NCBI RefSeq assembly: GCF_051014685.1
Contig: NC_135059.1
Coordinates: forward strand, 6,200,001-6,264,000
Length of the DNA: 64,000 nucleotides
Direction of reading: 5' to 3'
Source: Ptiloglossa arizonensis
Taxonomy: Eukaryota > Arthropoda > Insecta > Hymenoptera > Colletidae
In this document: piece after piece, positions 1 through 12,964 of the stretch
Numbering within the stretch: position 1 is the stretch's first letter
How the letters are laid out: the number at the start of each line of letters is the position of its first letter
Notes under the pieces: generated by a model
Databases searched by the model: none
What the model was told of the DNA's origin: nothing
Seen by the model: only the letters and a program-made list of their open reading frames with translations
Position numbers and translations under genes: made by a program

Positions 1-637
1 TGAACGAGTTAACCCGATCGCGTAAACGACGCACCGAAGTAATTTTTCGCGACATTGGCTCTCTACGATGTGGAAATAAATCGACCAACGCTTAAAAATA
101 GTTTAAGAGATCGACGAACGCTTAAAAATAGATTAAGATAAGATTGAAGAAAAAATTGAAAGCTATTGCGTATTAATAGTTATTCGTTCCACGAAGCACA
201 AAAATTATAGATTTCTTTTAAACGTAAATGCCGTGTGCGTTCTGCGAAGAAAAGGAGGGACGTTACACGATACATTTTTCAATTTTTTTTACCGCGATGT
301 ACTTGAAAACGAAAATTGTTTGTCACGCTAAAAAAACGTTACCAGAAGTATCTTCAAACACGTCCGTAGACTTTTAATCAAATATTTTACGTATCAAATA
401 CTATACACTCTTTTGAGTTTTCTCAATCGTTTATTAAATAATTTAAAATACACGTGAGAATTCGGAGCACACTGTCATCAATTTGTTAACGTTATAACAT
501 TTCGAGCAAAAATTCAATAATTCTTTATAAAGTGTGTAACCTTTCACGTTAAAGACTCGTAATAACATCGTTTCCAAAGTATTCGTGCATTTATTATTTC
601 GAATAATGCATATTACCACTTGTATCGTACCATATAC
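1..637. other. AT-rich non-coding stretch, nothing recognised
   Basis: No open frame of note, no RNA gene and no transposon end was seen. A small internal duplication around positions 90-135 repeats a phrase ending in 'acgcttaaaaatag'. Otherwise it reads as unique intergenic or intronic DNA. Confidence 0.6.
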
Positions 638-970
638 GTATCTTCGAAGTTAGATGGGGAAAAGGCGAAGTAATTTACGAGTACCATTACTTGTCTACTT
701 TGATAATTGTCTACGAATATTGCAGGCAAAAGCACCGTTAATAATCGAGTAATTTTAAAAAGAAATTTCAAACGAGTGTAATTCACTGCTTTGGTAGTTC
801 TAGTATCTTCGAAGCTAGATGGGGGAAAAGGCAAAGTAATTTACGAGTACCGTTACTTGTCTACTTTGATAATTGTCCACGAATATTGCCGACAGAGCAC
901 CGTTAATAATCGAGTAATTTTAAAAACAAATTTCAAACGAGTGAAATTGACTCCTTTGATAATCGTAACG
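638..970 (+). repeat. 165-bp tandem repeat, two copies (family R1)
   Basis: Two direct copies begin at 638 and 803, each opening with 'gtatcttcgaag' and running through 'taatttacgagtacc', 'gataattgtc' and 'caccgttaataatcgag'. A third, more diverged copy of the same family lies far away at about 53555-53720, so this is a dispersed repeat that is duplicated here. I see no terminal inverted repeats and no coding capacity beyond short chance frames. Confidence 0.8.
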
Positions 971-1496
971 TTAATATCTCGTTAACGTACGAGTCTCCCA
1001 CGAGTGGAAGTCAGAATTCCAAGTGAAAAACGAAGCTGCGTTTTGGAAGTCGATATTTCCGGTCGAACAAAGTACAACAAACTCGCAAAAGTCGTCGGTC
1101 CGGGCAGGTCAGGCCCCGAAACAAAACAGCTCCCGATCACGGGACACGGAGGGGGCAGTTTTCTCAGGAGGTTTCGTGGGTCCACGTTGTTTAGGCTACG
1201 TCGAAGGATTAACGAACTCGGCGTGCGTCGAGCTAAGCCGAGGAACGTTTCGTGAAATATTTCTAAACAGGCGCGGGCGGGACCTGCTCGCCCAACCCGA
1301 GTGAAAAAGAAAAAAAGGAGCGAGAGAGAGAGAGCAACCGGAGCCAAAGCACGCGTATAATAATAGCTAATAAAGTGGACGTAAAAGGGGGGGTCCCTGG
1401 TAAGGCAGGTGGCCTTTGAAGCCTCCATGGGGGCACACTCCGGTTACCTCTCCGTGGCCAAAAACCAAGGGGCCTCGCCTCCGGGCCCACGCGAGT

Positions 1497-1500
<4 letters not shown>
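971..1500. other. GC-rich non-coding stretch
   Basis: The GC content is higher than its surroundings and a short GA run lies at about 1320-1336. Several frames are open on both strands (83 to 148 residues), as expected for GC-rich DNA. None shows a recognisable domain. Confidence 0.5.

Positions 1501-1534
<34 letters not shown>
1501..1534. repeat. (CT)17 microsatellite
   Basis: An uninterrupted CT dinucleotide run of 34 bases, followed directly by 'ttatctcgagc'. Confidence 0.95.
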
Positions 1535-1536
<2 letters not shown>

Positions 1537-3068
1537 ATCTCGAGCTGCTTTTGTCTGCCCGGAACCGAGCGATAGAGAGAAAAAAAGAAATAAATAACGC
1601 GCAAGAGATCGCGGGGACGTTAAACGAGCCCTTAAAACGTTTCTTTAACCTTTCATTTCTGTCCCCGGAGAACCTGGTCGAGGTAGACGGTGTTCTCCAC
1701 GGGGTGAAAAAGAGGGTGTCAATTTACGAATATTCTAATATCGAGAACACGAGTATCGAGGGCGAAGAGGGTACAGAATGTACGAAAAACGATGTTATAA
1801 TTAATAAACCTTGATAAGGCCACCCGAATAATTTCTTTACTTCTAGAGATCGCTTTGAAAATTTATATCGTTACAGAAATGTACGATAAGGTTGCTTAAA
1901 TTGGATCTCTTTCTTTTCGTTCAAAAAATTTCACCGAGGGAAAAGAAACAAAACTCGCAAAGACGTGGTGAAGATTTGTACAAAGCAAGAGAAAAAGAAA
2001 GACTCGAGCTGTGAAAAGTGCAACGTGGAAGTGTGTACGGACGACTGTACGAAAATTTATCACACGTTGCATCAATTCTGAGATAAGGTATTTACATTAT
2101 CGGGCAGAACAATTTTTGAACCTCTGTCGCCTACCTCCTAACCCCTTCGTCTTCGATATCGCGCGAAACTCGTGGAAATCGGGCCAAACGTAAGAACCGA
2201 GGACGAATCCCGCTCGTTGAAATATATTTTCTCGAAAGAAACTCTTGCGCAATGTCCTCGAGAAGAAAATTCAGCGTTCGCGTGGACCGATATCGATTAT
2301 GACGCGCGTTATCGAGACTTGTAACTTAGGTAGTGGGCCAAAGGGTTAAAGAGGAAACCTCGATGATCGTCGAACCTTGCGATAGGCCCGTGACGGCATC
2401 GAACACCTTTCTAATGCTCGTTACGTTAATCTTCCAGCTTTGTCGTCGAGAACTCTCGCGAATCGTGCAGCTGAAAAACGTAAAACTCGTCCAAGGAGCG
2501 GCAAGGCCGCGTTAAAGAGGAAACTGTGATTGCGTCCCGAGCGCATCGCGCGAAGAAAATGATCTCATCTAAGGATTCGTCACGGACCACGCTCGGTGTG
2601 TTAAGCTATAACAACTCTCGTGGAAGCGTGCAACCGCTTCGAGACACGTTGCGTTGCATTATTATGATATAAGCCACGCGTGGCCTGCATTAACCACAAA
2701 ACCACTGTTTCATCCTACCGGCTCGTGCAGAGCCCAGAGCATTTGTCAGAACTCTTGATGCCACATTACCGTCAGCGCGTGGCTCGCATGATTTCGCTTC
2801 CCTCGTCTCGTCCGAATGCATCGCGTAACTCGCGTAACGATTCCGGTGTTCGAGCTGAAATAAGCCGCGTTTGATGCCACCTAATTTCTTTCGATGCTTT
2901 TGAAAGCGGAACGACCAGTTTTCGAGTGTCTAGGTTAGATCCGTGTCGGCTACGAACACGAATTCAATTAAGATTGAATATTTACCGAACCAATCGACCG
3001 AACTGACAAATTTTCTCCTTCGTCGATGGAACTAAACATTCGTTGTCATCAAATACGCAAATTATGTT
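1535..3068. other. Unique non-coding stretch
   Basis: No gene recognised. The phrase 'gttaaagaggaaac' occurs twice (about 2344 and 2511), which may mark a weak local duplication. There are no long frames and no inverted repeats. Confidence 0.55.
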
Positions 3069-3454
3069 CTTACGTGTTTAATAAGTAGAGAACAAGGTTG
3101 CAACCTGGGATCTGCTCTTAAGTTGGAATCCTTACATTTTTGTTACGTAATTCCTAAAGTACCATATATTTCTCTGTAATTTGTCCCATAGGACATTCTT
3201 AGGTGTTTAATAAGTAGAACAAGGTTGCAATCTGGAATCTGCTCTCAAGTTGGAATCCTTAAATTTTTTTTACGCAATTTCCAAAGTACCATATATTTCT
3301 CTGCAATTTGTCCCATAGGACATTCTTAGGTGTTTAATAAGTAGAACAAGGTTGCGACGTGGAATCTGCTCTTATGTTGGAATACTTAAATTTTTTATCA
3401 TATAATTTCTAAAGTACCATATATTTTCCTGCAACTTGTCCCATAGGAAATTCG
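3069..3454 (+). repeat. ~127-bp tandem repeat, three copies
   Basis: Copies start at about 3069, 3198 and 3325 with 'gtgtttaataagtag', continue with 'acaaggttgc' and 'gaatctgctct', and end with 'tttgtcccatagga'. The spacings of 129 and 127 differ by a small insertion in the first copy. Copy similarity is high, so the duplication is fairly recent. Confidence 0.9.
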
Positions 3455-4598
3455 GTTAGTTGTAGTTTCAAAGAACCAAAGTAGAATTCCTTGAGACGCG
3501 ATTTCATCGAGTCGTGCGAATCTTCGAATCGTTTCTGTGTTCCCTTCTTCGTATTTCTGTGGATCGCGATTGAATTGTTAGGACGCGGTACAATATAGGA
3601 ATTGAATATTCTTCTATTCGAGTTTAATTTTGAAAAGAAATTTACGAATGGAAATAGGAAGCGAGGAATCGATCGTTCAATTGAAACTCGAATCCGCGTC
3701 TCGGATCGCCAATTTATTAACAAAATTCTGGGTTTCGTACACGAGTCGTAAAAGACTATTTATCGCTGTGTTATCGCGAGAAATTTTAACACGAGTACAA
3801 TTTGAATTCGCATTTACCGCAGAAATACAGACACATTTTTATATTTAGCTATGGAAACAGGGAACACGAGATCTATAAATATTCGCGGTGTTTTCGATTT
3901 ATGAATAAAATTTGGATTCAAGTGTCAAATACTCGACTGAAATACACGTCGTAAAATAAAGCAAGATATTCGATATTTTCTACACATTTACTGCAGCAAA
4001 GTTGAATATTTCTCGAAGCTGTTATATTCGAACGAGCAACCGTCCCACGCGCGCAATCGACTATTCCATCAAACTTCATTTTCCTTGCGACCAATCGTAA
4101 AATTCCAAACGAGCGACTATTTATAAAGCTCGAACCCGTATCGATCGATGATATACACATTTGTATCTAATACGTATGCCATTTTCACTTATCATTTGCT
4201 AACGAGACTTTCTTGTCTTGCCCGATCGAGCTTATGACATCATAATCTTGTTTCGCGTTTGCTACATTATTTTACTAACGACGAATCTGAATTTATACGG
4301 TAGTCCCTCGCGTCGTGTTTCTTTATCGACGTCGAGGATACGAGAGGCAGGCATTGGATCGATCGCTCGAAAAACATCGTAAATAGTAGTCTTACGAAGT
4401 ATTACGATTTGTTTTAACATTGATATTTGCTCCATATACTCGACCCGTTACCGAGTCTCGTGTTATCGCAATTATTATCGAACAGCGCAAGAGAGGTATC
4501 GCGATCGAGACAAAAATCATTTTAAGACTCTCGATCACATTTCGACTACAAAAAAATAAAAAAGAAAAGTCAGTCGACGCAATTGCATCCAAGCGACG
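3455..4598. other. AT-rich non-coding stretch
   Basis: No gene or mobile element recognised. The short open frames show no conserved domain. Confidence 0.55.
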
Positions 4599-4686
4599 AC
4601 ACGTGTAAAGTTTCAGATTGATCGGTTCGACGTTTGAAAAATAGCGGGAAATTGAAATCGACCGGTGATGATCGGGACACCCTGTA
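4599..4686 (+). mobile_element. Solitary end of a CACCGGTCGATTT-type mariner-like element
   Basis: The stretch from 'gtttcagattgatcgg' through 'aaaatagcgggaaattg' into 'aaatcgaccggtgatg' and 'gggacaccctgta' matches, in reverse complement, the left end of the 533-bp element at 49571. The final 'TA' fits the TA target site of Tc1/mariner elements. No matching opposite end was found upstream, so this is a fragment. Confidence 0.75.
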
Positions 4687-4888
4687 TAGAGTGCACTCGA
4701 ACCACCGTGCGCCGCGACGCTGAACGCGGCGTGAGGGGTGATTCTCTCGTCGAGCCGGACGCGTGCACGTTTCCCCGGCGACGAGATAAATTCCTGTCGA
4801 GTAATTTCAGTAAAGACGGGATTTACTGGGCCGACTTTCGTCGTCGCCCCCACAGCGAAACCTTCAATTTCACGAGCGTCGTTTCGAC

Positions 4889-4955
4889 ACACAGAGAGAA
4901 AGAAAGAAAGAGAAAGAAAGAGAAAGAAAGAGAAAGAAAGAGAAAGAAAGAGAGA
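4889..4955. repeat. GA-rich microsatellite with 10-bp period
   Basis: Repeated AGAAAGAAAG units. They create long spurious open frames on both strands (Lys/Arg-rich forward, Ser/Phe/Leu-rich reverse). Confidence 0.9.
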
Positions 4956-5560
4956 GGAGAACACCGGTGAGCGTACCGGAGGCGAGTTTGCGGTATCGGA
5001 TCAGCGACAGAGACGGCGAGAGAGGGTTGGGTAGAAGGAGAGAACGAGGCAGAGTAATCGGCAAATGGAGATGGCCCCTAAGTTCCGTGCATCGTCCCGC
5101 TCCCGCCCACGCTGCCAGACAGAATAAAACTACTCGGGGACGGTCGTAAGTACCGAGGAAGTACGCGCTCGTGCTGCTCTCGAGGAGAGAAACGCGGCCG
5201 CGGAGTGGGGGTAGGACCGGGGCGCGCGCGCATCCCAGAACGAGGGAGTGGGGAGAGACGAGGACCAAGGCCCGAAGCGTCACGACCCGGGGTCCACGTG
5301 TGCACGGGGGATGAAGAAGACGAAGGCGAACGCCACGTAACATCGTTTTACGGCTCCAACGATCCAGTTCGACCGCTAATGTTTTCGAAGTTGCCGCGTG
5401 GGCGTGCCCGGTGATCCAAGGACCCCGTTGACACGGGACGTTACCGTACCTAAGACGATTGCCACGGGGGAGACGATAGATAGCCCTCGAGGAGGATGAA
5501 TCAGTGGCGAAGGAGCTTCGTGGAGAATCGGAGCGCGCTCGTGGCATTTGATTGATGGAG
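4956..5560 (+). promoter_or_regulatory. GC/GA-rich patch, possible promoter or 5' non-coding exon
   Basis: A GC- and CpG-rich, purine-biased stretch lies directly after the GAGA-type tract. A consensus-like 5' splice donor GTAAGT is at 5146-5151. GAGA tracts and CpG-rich DNA are common near insect promoters. I see no TATA box, no start codon with a convincing frame and no acceptor that pairs with the donor, so a transcription start here is speculation. A 268-codon frame on the opposite strand (4870-5676) is open but looks compositional. Confidence 0.25.
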
Positions 5561-8284
5561 GTGTCGAACATCGGTGAACCTTTTACGCGGCGAATTCTTG
5601 TTATTACTTGGTAGGGGGGACCCGGAGCTTCATTGTTCGGACCTGTTGAAGGTGCTGGGAAAGAGCAGATGCTCACGGGGGAACGGTTTGTCTCTCGTGA
5701 TTATTTATTCACGTATTCTTTATCGATGGCTAGCTCGAAGAATCGGTCGCGGGTACGAAAATGTTGTTTTTACAAGTTTTTTAACTTCGAGGTAGAACAG
5801 CATTCGCCCAACGGACTGTTCCTTGGTAAAAGCGAAGATAATTGTATAAAATTGTAATCGTGTCGGTTTACGAGTTACAATTTTATTTATCGAAGTGTCC
5901 CTCAACCGGCGATAGATTCGCAACGAAAATGCTTGCGGAAGGTTCCGCGGGAGGAATTTCTCGCCTAATTCCAGTCACTTATCAAACGTCACGGGGAACA
6001 GCTGTCCCCGAAAAGTCGTCGATTAATTTTCCATCCCCGGCCGCCGATAAGAGAGCGTAATAAAACACGTTGTCGGCTTATCGAAGCCCAAAGCGTTCGA
6101 GGAATTTCGAACGTGCACTATCCGCCGTCGAGGGGCAGAATTTTATTCGAATAAACGGCGAACACCGACGTAAAGAGATTTATTCGCGAGGTTCGTTTTT
6201 TTATCGATCGTGAAATATTTCGTTCGTTCCGCGATACAAATTTTTATCGGGCCGGTCGAAAGTGTTATTTATTTCCGAATCGAGGCTTCTCGCCGGATAA
6301 ACATTTTGGCCATCTTTGTTAGGAGGATACCGACGAGGCGCGCGTAAAAATCGGCCCGTAAAACGCCGGCGCAACAACCGTCTCCGATAATTTATGCCCG
6401 ATCCCCGTAGAGGATATTAAAATATTAATACGTCCGTATTTATAGGCCCATGGCGTAGGCATATAAAATTAAGAACGTATCCGGTGGAGGTCACGCGGGT
6501 TCGAATTAGTTAAAATTTATAATCCGTCGTTGTAACGTGCACCGCTACGGGAAACCGACCAATGAATCTTCACCGGCTCGCGGGCTAAATATTTCTCCGC
6601 CGGGATCGATCGATCGACCCACTTCCGCTCGATTTCGAGATGATTTACTCCGTTCGTGGGTGAATAAATCCCGGCGAACGATTGCCTGTTAATTTGAACG
6701 CGGATGCGATCGACGATGCATCCGATGCACCGTCGATGCATCGGATGCTGCCGACCGTCCGCGACCCCGCTTCTTTTCCCTTTCCTTTCTTTTTTAATCG
6801 GGCAACATCCCCGACGTAATAACCGTTAATAAGCGCCTTTGCCGCCGTTAAGTATCGGCGCGTGGGCGAACACGGGGAAACTCGAAACAGCCCACGGCAG
6901 GTTGTTGCAGCGATTCTTGACTACTATTCGGCCAGGTGGACCGTGCACCGCGTGCACCGCGTGCACCGCGTGCCTTCGCGACCTTCCTTTCCTTTCGTTG
7001 AATACTCCCGAGCTTTTTATTGCTCGCGTCGGTCCATCGACGAGTACGCGATCACTTGTCCGAGATGAATTTTTCTTTTCTCCCTCGGTACGTTAAATTA
7101 CCGAGACGAAATATTTTCCACGAGCGAATAATTACGCTAGCGATCGATCAACACTTGCACCAAGAAGTTTCAATGTCCGTAAGAATTCGATCACCTTGCT
7201 TGCGAGCAACACGAGTCTACGTACGCTCCGTTTTTTTACTCCACGTGGTCGATAACACATTGGAAGCGGTTCATCTTCCCAAATCCCATGTGTCTTTCGA
7301 ACGGCGAACTCTCGCGGATTATCCAACATCCGGATTAACCGTGTCGGGATTACCAAAGGTTTACCAGTAATCGGTTTGCTCTCGTCACGATGGCTCGTGC
7401 CTCGTGAGAGAAACTTTGGTAACGTTCCTTGCGAAAGTTAAGGAACACCCTTAACCTCCGAGTTAGCTCTGAACCCTCCGTACGGGATCCTCCGTCGCGC
7501 AGATCGATTCGTTTCCAGAGTCGGTTCGAGCCTTCTAGAAGTTGGAGCGTTAGGATTACATTCGCCTTCGGTATCTGCCAAATCCCACGGTATCCAGGGT
7601 GGTATCCCCCTTGGCAAAAAGTAGCGCCAGTGATGCTGCGTTCCGTGTTTCCCGTTCCAGGCACATTTTGTTTCCATAAATCACCGCGCGGCTGAGCTCT
7701 CTAAGAATGGGCAGGTGCTGGTGCACCCACTGTCACGCTTCGTGCACCCGTGCACTCTTCCTCCGTTTCTTCGTCCGCTCTTCCTCCTCGTCGTCATCGG
7801 TCGTCCGCTCCCGGTCCTCTCGCTCGTACCAGCTCCCTCTTCCTCCTCGGCGCGTTTCGTCCGCGCGCAACTTCTCCGCCTTTAAGTGCTTTTTTATGTG
7901 GCTTCGCCGTTTCGTTTCGATTTATTTTTTCCCTATCTCTCTCGGCGCTCGTCCGTTCTCGCTCCTCGTCATCGCTTCGCCTCCTCACCTTCCCCTTTTC
8001 TTCCTTTTTCCACCGCTCGCTCGTGGCCCGCGGCATCCCCAACGCGCCTCCACTTTTAGGCCTCCGGCGTAATTATCGCGTCTTGCGGTTTGCTAGCGGT
8101 TCGACCCGCTGCTGTTCAGACTACAGGTGGTCCACCCTGGATCGAGATCCGGGGAACGACCATTTTTATTCCGTCCTTACCCTGTCCCTAGCGCAGCAAC
8201 GCTCCTATGTAGAACTTTTACGCGGAAGACATTTTTCAAACGAAAATAATTCCAACGAAGGATCAAACGGACGAATCGTCCAAG
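5561..8284. other. Non-coding stretch with balanced composition
   Basis: No gene recognised. The part at 6060-6740 is dense in CG-containing words and unique, and could be intronic conserved non-coding DNA. The part at 7700-8060 is pyrimidine-rich low-complexity DNA that opens chance Ser/Arg/Leu frames. Confidence 0.5.
6939..6972. repeat. 10-bp tandem repeat (gtgcaccgcg)
   Basis: About three and a half perfect copies of 'gtgcaccgcg' in a row. Confidence 0.9.
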
Positions 8285-8615
8285 AAATGAACCTTTCTCT
8301 CTATTAAAGAAATATTCTCTCTATTGAAGGTCTCTATATTGAAGAAAAAAAATCTCTATTAAAGATTCTCTCTATTGAAGAAATGAATTTTTCATGAAAA
8401 GATTCTGTTGTCTACTTGAAAATAATTTCAACTAAGGATTATTGAAGAAAGCAATCTTTCAAGAAAAGATACTGTTATCTGTTTGAAACGAAAATAATTT
8501 CAACCAAGCTTTTTAAAGAAATGAATCTTTCAAGAAAAGATTCTGTTGTGTATTTGAAAGGAAAATAATTTAATTTAAGGATTGTTAAATAAATGAATCT
8601 TTCAACTAAGAAAAT
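8285..8615 (+). repeat. ~67-71-bp tandem repeat, four or more diverged copies
   Basis: Copies carry 'atgaatctttcaagaaaag', then 'gattctgttgt', 'atttgaaa' and 'aaaataatttcaac'. The 'gattctg' word starts at 8401, 8468 and 8539. The left flank (8285-8380) holds shorter 'ctctctattgaag' repeats that look like the same sequence in a more degenerate form. Confidence 0.8.
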
Positions 8616-11284
8616 AAGGTTTCCTTCGCGTAAAAAAAGTTTCCAATGGAAACATTATCGAGAAAACTCCTCGAAGGTTCTCGAACCGCGACAAAAAGTA
8701 CAAACGATATTAAATACCGAGATTAAATCGCACAATACGATCTCAAGTACGTATATATTTATCGTTAGCGTGAAACGCCTATGAAAACACCGAAAGAAAA
8801 TTGACAAAAAATCGAATCGATTAATCCTTGGCGAAGAGGTGCCGGAATATATCGGACAACGTAAGTACTTTATCGTTTTGGACGCACGTTGTACAATTCT
8901 TGATAAAGTGGTCGTTACAAAATCATTAAAAATCGATTTCCTCGGTACCCGCGTACGTAACGGTTCATAAAATTGAAATAAAATTCATACATCGAGTCAT
9001 TTTTAGATACGAGATAATTTCTCCTCGCCATCTGCTCCAAAATCGTTCGGTCCCCGTTTCTGTAAACATTAATCGCACCCTTGACCGAAATTGACCTCGC
9101 GATGCTTCGAACTGCATCGGTATCGACGTTTTCATCGGGAGAAGGTACGTCTTTTCGAAGTACATTGAATCGATTTTACGCAATTGCGCAATTAAGGGCC
9201 ACAGGTTGCCCGACGAGGGAAAGATTTTACGATCCCATTCTTAATACGCGTTCGACCGAAACGGACGGGAATTATCCCCGTCCCCACCCCCTCGACCCCC
9301 CTGCCCCGTGACCGGTTGCATTTCCTTCAAAACGAAGAAGCGTACGAACAGGTGGCATCGATTATCGTGGCATGCGCTCCGAAACTTCCGCGATTTTTTG
9401 GCCCGAGGGCCATAATGAAGGTACACTGGCGCGCGCGTACGAGACTTAAATACAGGGTGTTTCTCAACATGTAGGAAGCACACCACGAGTACTCGATGAA
9501 TTCGAGACCTAAGAATAAAGAAAACGGTTCGTACGATTGTACGTATTGTAATGGTTTTGTTCTCGAGTTTTGTTCCGATCGCGAAACGATCCCGATGTCA
9601 CGATCGATTATCGAATTCGTTGGATTCGGTTCAGAGACAGATCCGTTTAGGATAATAAGCGGTAAAAGAAGCAGATAAAATACGTACTACAGAGCATGTG
9701 TGTATCGTACATTTGCGTACGTGTGTTCACAAGTATAATAACGATAAGTATGATAATCTCCACAATATAGTCGGTGAAACTTTGACGGAATGCGATAAAC
9801 GATTAGCGCGAATGTATCATTCATTTCAACAATTTGAATTTGTATCGCGACGGAAAAGGAATTTACAACGAAAGAAAAATGTCTAAACGCTTAACATTTG
9901 TACGGGAAATGCAAAAAGAAGCGTACATCACCTCGAAACCCTGCTCGATGTACCTTTATTTAAATTTTCTTTGTTTCTACAAAAATAACGTACCATGTAA
10001 TTTCGTCGGGAAAGAAACGACACTCGGTACGACAGCTTCTTAACACCGCGTATAAAAACAATGATGAGCGACTATCGTTCGGGAAGTGTTGTTTTTTCTT
10101 TTTCAATTTTTTGAAACGGGGCCAATTATTCGCGCGAAAAGAGGAACACGTGGCGATTAAGTCCGTTGAGTTAGGGCACGAGTGCTCCCGCGTGTTCCCG
10201 CGATGGGCATTAAGTTACGAGATTTCTGGCCTAACCGGGGAAGGACAAATTGACTTTTAAAACGCTGCGCGAGAAGGTTGCGTTTTATGGAAGATGCTTT
10301 TTGGCCGAATAAAGTATGCCAATTTAGGTGCACCGGAATACATTATGTAAGAACATTCCGTGCGCACGAACGCGAGAATAGCTTTAAATTTTCGAATAGT
10401 CGTTTACGTCCGCGAGTCTTCCTTTCTTCTGTACAATTTTTAATAGCAAACATTCCACCGAGCAGAATTTCGGAAATTTCTTAATTTGTTCTTTTGAGAA
10501 AAATAATTTACAAACTTTTACTTTAACCTTTCTCTTATTGGTGGTTTGGTGTTGTTCGAGAGAAACAAATTTTTTTACCAATACGATAATGTACAAACTT
10601 GTTACACGTATACTGTACCAATGAATTAGACAACATTGTTTCCACTGACTGTTCGATGTAACGAACTGCTTCTCAATTCTCGGTTAGTTACACGAATCAA
10701 AATTTTGCAATGAAATTTAATCGATTTACTATTCAATGTGTATACTTTCGGACAATGGAAAAATATTTGATAAAATTACTTACCGCGAACGAACAAAATT
10801 CCAAGTACTACTATATATTTCAGTTGTCGCCAACCCTTTGGAAGATCACAACGCGCGAATTAAGTACTCTTTGGCGCGTAATTATGTAGGATGTTTCGCT
10901 TGCTTCTATTTCGATATCTCGGTGACTTTCCAGCGAGGAAGCGTTACTCGTTTTTAGCATTTTCCCGGTCGTCGTTGTCGTTGAAAATACAAAGCTTTCG
11001 CTCCGTCGTAAAATCCGTCTCTCCGACCGGTATCTCGCAGTAAACGCTGAATTGCATCACTGAAAGCCACCCGATACAGTTTCAGTCGAGGCCGGACGAC
11101 GGCTAAGCTTCGAATAATTACCGTCCCCTTTTTAGATTAGTCGGGCGACTATCTGAAGCCTCCCTTTCGAAATAGAGTACCCTCGAGATACGCTCGGTTT
11201 TATTACGATGAAAATTCATCCGGTCGAAACACGCTCTCTAAGAGCGTGCCTCTCTTCGCCTGTCCGGCAACACAGGGAGAGCGG
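8616..11284. other. AT-rich non-coding stretch
   Basis: No gene recognised. A single TACAGGGTGT word at 9451-9460 resembles the end of a Tc1/mariner element but has no partner nearby. The rest reads as unique DNA. Confidence 0.5.
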
Positions 11285-11605
11285 AGAGCGCAGAGAGAGG
11301 ACCAGTGAGATCGAGAGAGAACGAGAGGGAATAAAAGAGAGAGAATAAAAGAGAGAAAATTAGAGAGAACGAGAGGGAATAAAAGAGAGAAAATGAGAGA
11401 GAACGAGAGGGAATAAAAGAGAGGAAATAGGAGAGAGAAAATGAGAGAGAAAACGAGAGAGTATAAGAGAGAGAATAAAAGAGAAAAAACGAGAGAAAAT
11501 AGGAGAGAGAAAACGAGAGAGAATAAAAGAGAGAAGGAGAGAGTATAAGAGAGAGAATAAAAGAGAGAGTAGGAGAGAGAATAAAGGAGAGAAGACGAGA
11601 GAGAA
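11285..11605. repeat. GA-rich minisatellite (~20-24-bp unit)
   Basis: An irregular array built from 'gagagaacgagaggg' and 'aataaaagagagaa' phrases. It forces a long repetitive Ser/Leu/Phe/Tyr frame on the minus strand (within 11203-11847) that I regard as non-coding. Confidence 0.9.
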
Positions 11606-12964
11606 AGTTGTGAATAGGTCAGACGAGGGGCGACGTAGAAGGGTGGGGGAGATAAGGCGGCTACAAAGAACAAGTATTTTACTCGCGAGTCATCGGCTCC
11701 GGGTCGGTCGTGGTACACGCAGGCGTCCCGACACGTTGCACTTTGACTTTTATGCCGAAATAAACGTTTTATAATGATGCGGCAGTATCTCGGGAACTCG
11801 TTTCGTCCATTAGGCGGCAGTGCACCTGTATCGAGCACCCGAGACACCGTGTGGGGGTGTACGTCTTCCCGTGGAAGGGTTGGATCGTTCTGGGATCGAC
11901 CCTCTAATTTCAGCCTCCCGAATAGACTCTCGTCAGAGCCTTTCTAAGGTTTCAGGGTCGGCGGGGTCAAGTCTCGAGATATAATTTTTTTCACCGGCCA
12001 TCGTTTTCAATGGGGAGTGACCGTCTTCTATTTTTGCGGCCAGGTAACGAAGGGGGGAACTCGGAGCGTGATTGAGGTAAATTAGAAACCGGAAGGGTTC
12101 GAATTGGCCGGTGCAGGTACTGGCGGAACGAGGAAACGCGAGAACCTTTTTCTCCACGGTCCCGTTAACCGCTTTTGTCGCGCGTTGTTAAATAATATTT
12201 CAACAAGAACGCGGAACGTACGAATTTACGCGCGTGTCTCGGCTCTTAATAATCTTTCTTCCGAACGAGGAAAATTTTGTGCAAAAATAATCACGAATAT
12301 AGAAATATTTTTTAAATTATAAATCAGTGTCGCAGCGACTGTTTGGTTATCACCGACGGAGACGTTGAGGTATTATTATAGTAATCGTTGTTTTCTTTTA
12401 TAATTGAAGACAATTGTAATGCTCTTGTATTCTCGCGACCCTCTCATTGCGTTACGAAATTGGAAACACGAGTTACAGATATTTAGGATATTTTTTATGC
12501 AAAAATTTTTAGCGCATTGTCGAACGCAAAGACACTATAATGGTAGAACGCGTTGTAAATATATATTGCACCACCGAGGACATTCAATCGTATACAATTT
12601 TTACAACTTTTGGCATATACAGCACGCCGTAAAGTAAATTCTATTTGTAACGTATAGGAATGTGATACAAGTTAGCAATTTCTGACTTTGAATAGTTTTT
12701 CGGTACTAAAAACTATTTTATAAGAAGCTGTTCATGGAAACATTCGATTTTTTATATATTCATTAGGTATCTTGTAGGCATAAATGCGGCAAAGTCGTCG
12801 AGACGGGGCAAATTCGAGAAGATTGGACACATTATCTGAATTCCATCGTTAACGATTTGACTATAAATTCGGAAGCAAGCGTTAAGATCCACTTATACCT
12901 ACTTTACATGCAGTCGGTTTCAAAATCATTAAGCGGTTAGATCGCAGATGTGTACCAGAGGTAA
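11606..12964. other. Non-coding stretch, nothing recognised
   Basis: Unique sequence turning from GC-rich to AT-rich. No conserved frame, RNA gene or mobile-element end was seen. Confidence 0.55.

Noticed and set aside
4870..5676. 268-codon open frame on the minus strand
   Set aside because: It spans the GA microsatellite and CpG-rich DNA, has no recognised domain, and competing frames are open on the other strand.
6490..6510. GGTTCGAATT as a tRNA B box
   Set aside because: No A box at suitable distance and no cloverleaf arms.
11203..11847. 214-codon Ser/Leu/Phe/Tyr-rich frame on the minus strand
   Set aside because: It is a translation of the GA-rich minisatellite.
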